Position numbers and translations under genes: made by a program. From NCBI GenBank assembly GCA_934699065.1, contig CAKUWD010000134.1:1-7682 (forward strand): a stretch of 7,682 bases of DNA, written 5' to 3'. The DNA is from an uncultured Treponema sp. (lineage in GTDB: Bacteria; Spirochaetota; Spirochaetia; Treponematales; Treponemataceae). Positions 4,701 through 7,682 of this stretch are shown one piece after another; within the stretch, counting starts at the first letter, position 1; every line of letters starts with the position of its first letter. Below the pieces are notes generated by a model, which was given only the letters and a program-made list of their open reading frames with translations, was not told the origin of the DNA and ran no database searches.

Positions 4701-5639
4701 TTAGCCATGCTGTGCAGTATTTTTGTTAATTTTTTTTTTAGCTTCTTTTCTTGCACAACTAAGGCAATAAGTTACCTGCCTCTCACAGATTCCCAGTAAA
4801 TCTGCAATTGTTTTATTTGTAGGCCTTAGATTTAATAAACCTTCTTCGAATGATTTATTCAGATTTTTCCATTTATTCTTATAACGTATTTCTTTTTCTT
4901 TTAGTTTAGAAATGAGAATACGATTATTGAATGATTCATCTTCCTCCTGGAGTTTTTCCAAAAGGCGTTTATATCTTTTATGATGATAATATGCATAATT
5001 TCTCCGTTCCTGAACTTTCATTCTGCGAAATTCTTTATGCATTACAGAATTTTTACAAAATTCTATGACTTCATAAAAAAACTTTTTTTCAATTTTATAA
5101 AGACTGCATATTTTATCAATTTGTGAATCAGTTATATAAAAAGATGATTTTAAAGCCAGCACAAGAAGTTTTTTGTCCGAATGTCCTTCTGAAATATCTT
5201 TCAGAGTTTTTCGCAATTCTTCAGCAGGGACTTTATTGTAAGAATAGGGGATTTTTGGGCTGTATAGACTTTTTAGATTCATGTTCTGATATCCGATTTC
5301 TTTTTCATCGAGCATTCTCAGGGCTTCTTCCTGAGTGACTTTTTGATGTATAGAGTATTTTGCAAGGCATTTAAGACGTGAATTAATAAGAGTTGTAACA
5401 TAACTGAATAAGAAATTCAGATATTCTCCCATTTCCGGATGGTATAACTCTAGAATGTGTTCACCACGTTCAAGAAAGGCTACAATGATGTCTGAACGAA
5501 AATCATCATCGTATTTGTGCAATCCAAACATAGGATAGTTTTCCATCAGGAAAGTTCCAGTACGGTTTACAGCTTCTTTAACTGTAATTTCTCCGAGCTT
5601 AAGCTGCTGCGGAATAAGATTTAGTTCTTTGTGATTCAT
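4701..5639 (-). CDS. Divergent sigma-70-like protein (region 2-like plus C-terminal HTH), putative regulator
   Basis: A 312-residue, strongly basic cytoplasmic protein without signal peptide or membrane segments. Residues about 43-92 (YDDDFRSDIIVAFLERG, then YHPEMGEYLNFLFSY, then TTLINSRLK) follow the sigma-70 region 2 pattern: acidic 'DD' start, 'F-D-P-x-x-G-x-F-x-x-Y' turn, and a helix ending in I-x-x-R-L. The middle (about 100-265) is charged, helical and poorly recognisable, including RRNYAYYHHKRYKRLLEKL (212-230). The C-terminus, RPTNKTIADLLGICERQVTY (272-291), looks like a region 4 helix-turn-helix ('IA-x-x-L-G-I-x-x-x-x-V'). Cysteines at 285, 292 and 295 cluster in that helix. The GAGGT Shine-Dalgarno (5646-5650), 6 nt upstream, supports the start. 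It is the first gene of a unit with rdgB and has a sigma-54 type promoter. The sigma-like reading is by motif similarity only; a DNA-binding protein of another kind is possible. Confidence 0.6.
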   Translation of the reverse strand: MNHKELNLIPQQLKLGEITVKEAVNRTGTFLMENYPMFGLHKYDDDFRSDIIVAFLERGEHILELYHPEMGEYLNFLFSYVTTLINSRLKCLAKYSIHQKVTQEEALRMLDEKEIGYQNMNLKSLYSPKIPYSYNKVPAEELRKTLKDISEGHSDKKLLVLALKSSFYITDSQIDKICSLYKIEKKFFYEVIEFCKNSVMHKEFRRMKVQERRNYAYYHHKRYKRLLEKLQEEDESFNNRILISKLKEKEIRYKNKWKNLNKSFEEGLLNLRPTNKTIADLLGICERQVTYCLSCARKEAKKKINKNTAQHG

Positions 5640-5675
5640 TTATTTACCTCACTTAAATCAAGATAGTCATTACTA

Positions 5676-5693
5676 TGCACATTCCGTGCCAAG
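5676..5693 (-). promoter_or_regulatory. Sigma-54 (RpoN) type -24/-12 promoter of the sigma-like gene
   Basis: The minus strand reads CTTGGCACGGAATGTGCAT. The -24 element TGGCAC (5686-5691) is separated by 5 nt from GTGC (5677-5680), where the consensus is TGGCAC-N5-TTGC; the invariant GG and GC are exactly 10 nt apart. Transcription would start near 5665, giving a leader of about 26 nt with GAGGT correctly placed. The site also holds a small GCAC/GTGC palindrome, so an operator is an alternative reading. No sigma-70 promoter of comparable quality was seen nearby. An enhancer-binding activator would be required; none is encoded in this window. Confidence 0.65.
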
Positions 5694-5770
5694 TGATAAA
5701 ATGTCTGAAGACAAAATATTTTTATATGAAAAAAAAATAAGCAAAAAATCGTAAAATATAGATTCTGTTA

Positions 5771-5799
5771 TTGACCTTCATGCCTGAAAATGATAATAT
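5771..5799 (+). promoter_or_regulatory. Sigma-70 type promoter of the tRNA gene
   Basis: A -35 TTGACC (5771-5776; consensus TTGACA) is followed by TGATAATAT. The -10 can be read as TAATAT (5794-5799) with 17-nt spacing or as GATAAT (5792-5797) with 15-nt spacing. It ends 13 nt before the mature tRNA 5' end, as expected for a short tRNA leader. Confidence 0.65.
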
Positions 5800-5812
5800 A
5801 GATACATCTTTT

Positions 5813-5885
5813 GGCGACTTAGCTCAGTTGGTAGAGCACACGGCTCATATCCGTGATGTCAATGGTTCAATCCCATTAGTCGCTA
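5813..5885 (+). tRNA. tRNA with CAU anticodon, probably elongator tRNA-Met
   Basis: A complete 73-nt cloverleaf can be drawn: acceptor GGCGACT/AGTCGCT, D stem GCTC/GAGC with an 8-nt loop (AGTTGGTA), anticodon stem CACGG/CCGTG with loop CTCATAT (anticodon CAT), 5-nt variable loop, T stem AATGG/CCATT with loop TTCAATC, and discriminator A. CCA is not encoded. The first pair is G1-U72 rather than the unpaired C1-A72 of initiators, and the anticodon stem lacks the three G-C pairs of initiator tRNA, so it is not the initiator. A G1-U72 pair also occurs in elongator Met tRNAs of other bacteria such as Bacillus. A lysidine-modified tRNA-Ile2 cannot be excluded from the anticodon alone. Confidence 0.93.
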
Positions 5886-5889
5886 GAGT

Positions 5890-5924
5890 AAAATCCGGTT
5901 ATTATTCAACCGGATTTTTTTTTT
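5890..5924 (+). terminator. Intrinsic terminator of the tRNA gene
   Basis: AAATCCGGTT (5891-5900) and AACCGGATTT (5908-5917) form a perfect 10-bp stem (11 with the flanking A-T pair) around a 7-nt loop. The stem runs into ten T residues (5915-5924). It begins 5 nt after the tRNA. Confidence 0.95.
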
Positions 5925-6040
5925 AACTTTTTTTTCTGGTTTGTAAAATTATTAATTACTTCATTAATAATTAATCATAAAATTAATACAGTTAATATTT
6001 ATTAATACTATTTTTGAATAAAATAAAAAAAATAAAACTG
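5925..6040. other. Very AT-rich upstream region (possible UP element)
   Basis: This stretch between the tRNA terminator and the next promoter is almost entirely A and T, with a perfect 10-bp inverted repeat AATTATTAAT/ATTAATAATT at 5947-5972 (6-nt loop) and A/T tracts up to the -35. No gene is visible. A-tracts placed directly upstream of a promoter often raise its activity, which is an inference here. Confidence 0.4.
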
Positions 6041-6069
6041 TTGTTAAAATAAAATAATCGGTTTATAAT
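6041..6069 (+). promoter_or_regulatory. Strong sigma-70 promoter of the secreted-protein gene
   Basis: TTGTTA (6041-6046), a 17-nt spacer, and a perfect TATAAT (6064-6069). The upstream side is extremely AT-rich. The start is expected near 6076, leaving a leader of about 42 nt with AGGAG at 6108-6112. Confidence 0.8.
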
Positions 6070-6117
6070 ATTTATTACGACGTAGATTGGCCGTAAGTGC
6101 CTCATACAGGAGTTATT

Positions 6118-6561
6118 ATGAAGAAAATATTAGTAATCCTTACTCTCCTTGCAGTTTTTTCTGCAGCTCTTTTTGCTGATAATAACGGCAGTGCAAACGC
6201 ACCTGAACGTACAGAAGGTAAATGGACAGAGATTTCTTATGTCAACGTTCCAGTTCTTAAGATTCTGGAAGGAAAAGATGGATATGCTGTTATCTATCAG
6301 AAGAATAAAACAGGTGTAGGAAATGTTGTTATTCCTAAAAAATGGGGTCGTGGTTCAGAAGAATCTCCACGTAAGCTTAAGTTCCGTTCGGTAAAAACAT
6401 CCATCGGTGCATATATGACTGTAGTAAAGGATGGCGGTGAGTTTAAGCGTGTTATTCTTTCAATCCCTATGAATAAGAATAATTCAATCTGGGGAATGGT
6501 TGATTCCAGAAAGAATATGGAAGGTGCTGATAAAGATACCTTGGAAGACTTGGAATTCTAG
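6118..6561 (+). CDS. Small secreted (periplasmic or surface) protein of unknown function
   Basis: A 147-residue protein with a classical Sec signal peptide: MKK, a hydrophobic core (ILVILTLLAVFSAALFA) and a probable signal peptidase I site after residue 20 (ALFA/D). There is no lipobox cysteine, and the mature chain (about 127 residues) has no cysteine or further membrane segment. It alternates beta-type stretches (ISYVNVPVLKIL 39-50; YAVIYQK 56-62; VGNVVIPKKWGR 67-78; YMTVVKD 99-105; FKRVILSIPM 109-118) with charged turns, suggesting a small beta-rich fold, and ends in an acidic tail. I do not recognise the family. An ATG at 6097 is in frame, but 6118 is chosen because AGGAG (6108-6112) is correctly spaced and the signal peptide starts there. 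It stands alone between its own strong promoter and terminator, so it is probably made at a high level. Confidence 0.88.
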   Translation: MKKILVILTLLAVFSAALFADNNGSANAPERTEGKWTEISYVNVPVLKILEGKDGYAVIYQKNKTGVGNVVIPKKWGRGSEESPRKLKFRSVKTSIGAYMTVVKDGGEFKRVILSIPMNKNNSIWGMVDSRKNMEGADKDTLEDLEF

Positions 6562-6579
6562 ACCAAAATACGGTATTAT
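6550..6579 (+). promoter_or_regulatory. Candidate promoter for the DHH phosphoesterase gene, nested before the terminator
   Basis: TTGGAA (6550-6555), 18 nt, and TATTAT (6574-6579) form a moderate sigma-70 match. Transcription from it would start near 6586, inside the left arm of the terminator hairpin, so the new transcript would carry only half of the stem. Just 17 nt separate the terminator and the gene, too little for a full promoter there, so this or read-through must drive the gene. Confidence 0.35.
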
Positions 6580-6580
6580 A

Positions 6581-6610
6581 AAAGAGGGTTTTGAAACCCT
6601 CTTTTTTTTT
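6581..6610 (+). terminator. Intrinsic terminator after the secreted-protein gene
   Basis: AAAGAGGGTT (6581-6590) and AACCCTCTTT (6595-6604) form a perfect 10-bp stem with loop TTGA, followed by a T run (6602-6610). It lies 19 nt after the stop codon and only 17 nt before the next start codon. Confidence 0.95.
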
Positions 6611-6627
6611 GTGTTAAGGATTATTAA

Positions 6628-7614
6628 ATGTTTGAAATACCGCAGAATAAAGTTGATGAACTGAAAGTTTTTATAGAAAATCATAATTTCTTTTTTATTG
6701 CAGGACATAAAGAACCGGATGGAGATTGTATTACTTCATGTCTTGGAATCGCCGCAATTCTTGATCATTTTGGAAAACCATATCAGCTGCTTTCTGCCGG
6801 CCCATTTAAAAGAAACGAGGTTATGCGCTGGCAGGAAAAGTTTTCTGATACAATGGAATTTCAGGATGAAAATGAAAGAAAGTCTAGCGGCCTGTTTATA
6901 GCTGATTGTTCGGAAATCATAAGACTTGGTGATATTGATGGTGATTTTAAGGGACTCGATGCTTTTGTAATTGATCATCATAAAACAAGCGAAATTGCTG
7001 GAGAATTAAAAGGATACGTTAATTCAGATGCACCTGCATGTGCTTTTCTGATTCAGTTATTTTATGAAAAGCTCATAGGAACACTTCCTTCGGAGCTGGC
7101 AAAAATTTTATTTTTTGGAATATGTACAGATACCGGCTTTTTCCGTTTCTTGACAGATAATTCTTCTGAGGTGTTTGCTGCTGTTAGTCGTCTTGTTGCC
7201 GATGGTGCTGATCCGAGAACAACCTATCGTGAAATTAATTCTGGAAAAGCATATTCAACACGTAAACTTCTTGGCATTCTTTTAAATAAGGTAGAACGCT
7301 ATCTTGATGGCAGACTTGCAGTTACATATGAAAGTCTTGAAGATACAAAGAAATGGGGACTTGAAGGGCGAGATTCGGATTCTCTTTACCAGCTTATGTT
7401 GAGCACAAAGGGAGTTGAAGCTGTTGTCTTTTTGCGTCAGGATACAGAAACAACCTGTACAGGCGGCTTCCGTTCTCAAGATAAAATCGATGTATCTCTT
7501 GTTGCCGCAAAATTTGGCGGCGGTGGTCACAAGAATGCCAGTGGTATGAGCTGCAACGGCCGCGTAGAAACATTGATTCCGCAAATTGTTAAAGAATTTG
7601 CCAGAATTATGTAA
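6628..7614 (+). CDS. nrnA: DHH/DHHA1 phosphoesterase, NrnA-like nano-RNase / pAp phosphatase
   Basis: A 328-residue cytoplasmic enzyme of the DHH superfamily. NrnA proteins degrade very short RNAs and linear dinucleotides such as pGpG, and many also dephosphorylate 3'-phosphoadenosine 5'-phosphate; they use Mn2+. The DHH domain shows GHKEPDGD (26-33, motif I), IADCS with Asp93 (motif II), VIDHHKT (114-120, the DHH motif) and GICTDTGFFRF (164-174, motif IV). The DHHA1 substrate domain ends with FGGGGHKNASG (296-306). Length is normal for the family (about 310-330). The start at 6628 has AAGGA (6616-6620) 7 nt upstream. It follows an unrelated secreted-protein gene, with no obvious functional link. 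Family membership is certain; preference for nano-RNA or pAp cannot be read from the sequence. Confidence 0.93.
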   Translation: MFEIPQNKVDELKVFIENHNFFFIAGHKEPDGDCITSCLGIAAILDHFGKPYQLLSAGPFKRNEVMRWQEKFSDTMEFQDENERKSSGLFIADCSEIIRLGDIDGDFKGLDAFVIDHHKTSEIAGELKGYVNSDAPACAFLIQLFYEKLIGTLPSELAKILFFGICTDTGFFRFLTDNSSEVFAAVSRLVADGADPRTTYREINSGKAYSTRKLLGILLNKVERYLDGRLAVTYESLEDTKKWGLEGRDSDSLYQLMLSTKGVEAVVFLRQDTETTCTGGFRSQDKIDVSLVAAKFGGGGHKNASGMSCNGRVETLIPQIVKEFARIM

Positions 7615-7642
7615 TAACTGACATCGAATATATTTTGAAACT

Positions 7643-7678
7643 GCTCCCGCAGAAAAATCCCTAAGGCTGCGGGCGAGC
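7643..7678. repeat. GC-rich inverted repeat at the window edge
   Basis: GCTCCCGCAG (7643-7652) and CTGCGGGCGAGC (7667-7678) pair over CCCGCAG/CTGCGGG plus an outer GCT/AGC with a 2-nt bulge, around a 14-nt loop. It lies about 30 nt after the nrnA stop. It may be the nrnA terminator with its T tract outside the window, or part of a dispersed intergenic repeat, given the AGCCCTC shared with 4011-4017 on the opposite strand. Confidence 0.5.
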
Positions 7679-7682
7679 CCTC

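Noticed and set aside
5123..5338. Plus-strand frame of 71 codons inside the sigma-like gene
   Set aside because: No ribosome site, no similarity, and fully antisense to a gene with a good start.
5813..5885. Initiator tRNA-fMet
   Set aside because: The first pair is G-U rather than a C-A mismatch, and the anticodon stem lacks three consecutive G-C pairs.
6484..7584. Several frames overlapping nrnA and the end of the secreted-protein gene
   Set aside because: They lie antisense or out of frame to genes with complete family motifs or clear expression signals, and one crosses a strong terminator.

Overview
The window looks like chromosomal DNA from a spirochaete, most likely a host-associated Treponema. 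The reasons are two paralogous FlaB-type periplasmic flagellins of about 285 residues without the variable central domains, a flaB-flaB-flaG-fliD order like that of other treponemes, low G+C content, and spirochaete-like intergenic regions. Genus is inferred from protein character only; species cannot be given.

Left half (1-3915, minus strand): a flagellar filament locus, transcribed right to left. A strong sigma-28 type promoter (3888-3915) feeds a structured leader of about 150 nt and flaB (FlaB1/2-like, 2867-3727). A perfect 16-bp hairpin follows, then a second 350-nt leader and a second flaB (FlaB3-like, 1668-2516). Next come a terminator-like hairpin with a T tract, flaG (1170-1553) and, 3 nt further on, fliD, which runs off the left edge. 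The leaders suggest layered control: sigma-28 for transcription, a candidate CsrA-type AGGA loop upstream of the first flagellin start, and an attenuator that would keep FlaG and the FliD cap below flagellin levels.

Middle (4019-5693, minus strand): a two-gene unit. The promoter-proximal gene encodes a 312-residue protein that resembles a highly divergent sigma-70 factor (region-2-like N-terminus, helix-turn-helix C-terminus). It is followed by rdgB, the house-cleaning nucleotide pyrophosphatase. Upstream of the sigma-like gene is a near-consensus sigma-54 (-24/-12) promoter at the right distance, suggesting a sigma-54 to sigma-70-like cascade. This is the most interesting feature of the window.

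Right half (5771-7682, plus strand): a promoter, a CAU-anticodon tRNA (probably elongator Met) and a perfect terminator; then a strong promoter driving a small secreted protein of unknown function with its own terminator; then an NrnA-like DHH/DHHA1 phosphoesterase (nano-RNase/pAp phosphatase). The window ends inside a GC-rich inverted repeat that shares a 7-mer with the sequence abutting the rdgB stop codon and may belong to a dispersed intergenic repeat.

No insertion sequences, CRISPR arrays or phage genes are visible. All promoter, leader and regulatory assignments come from reading the sequence by eye.
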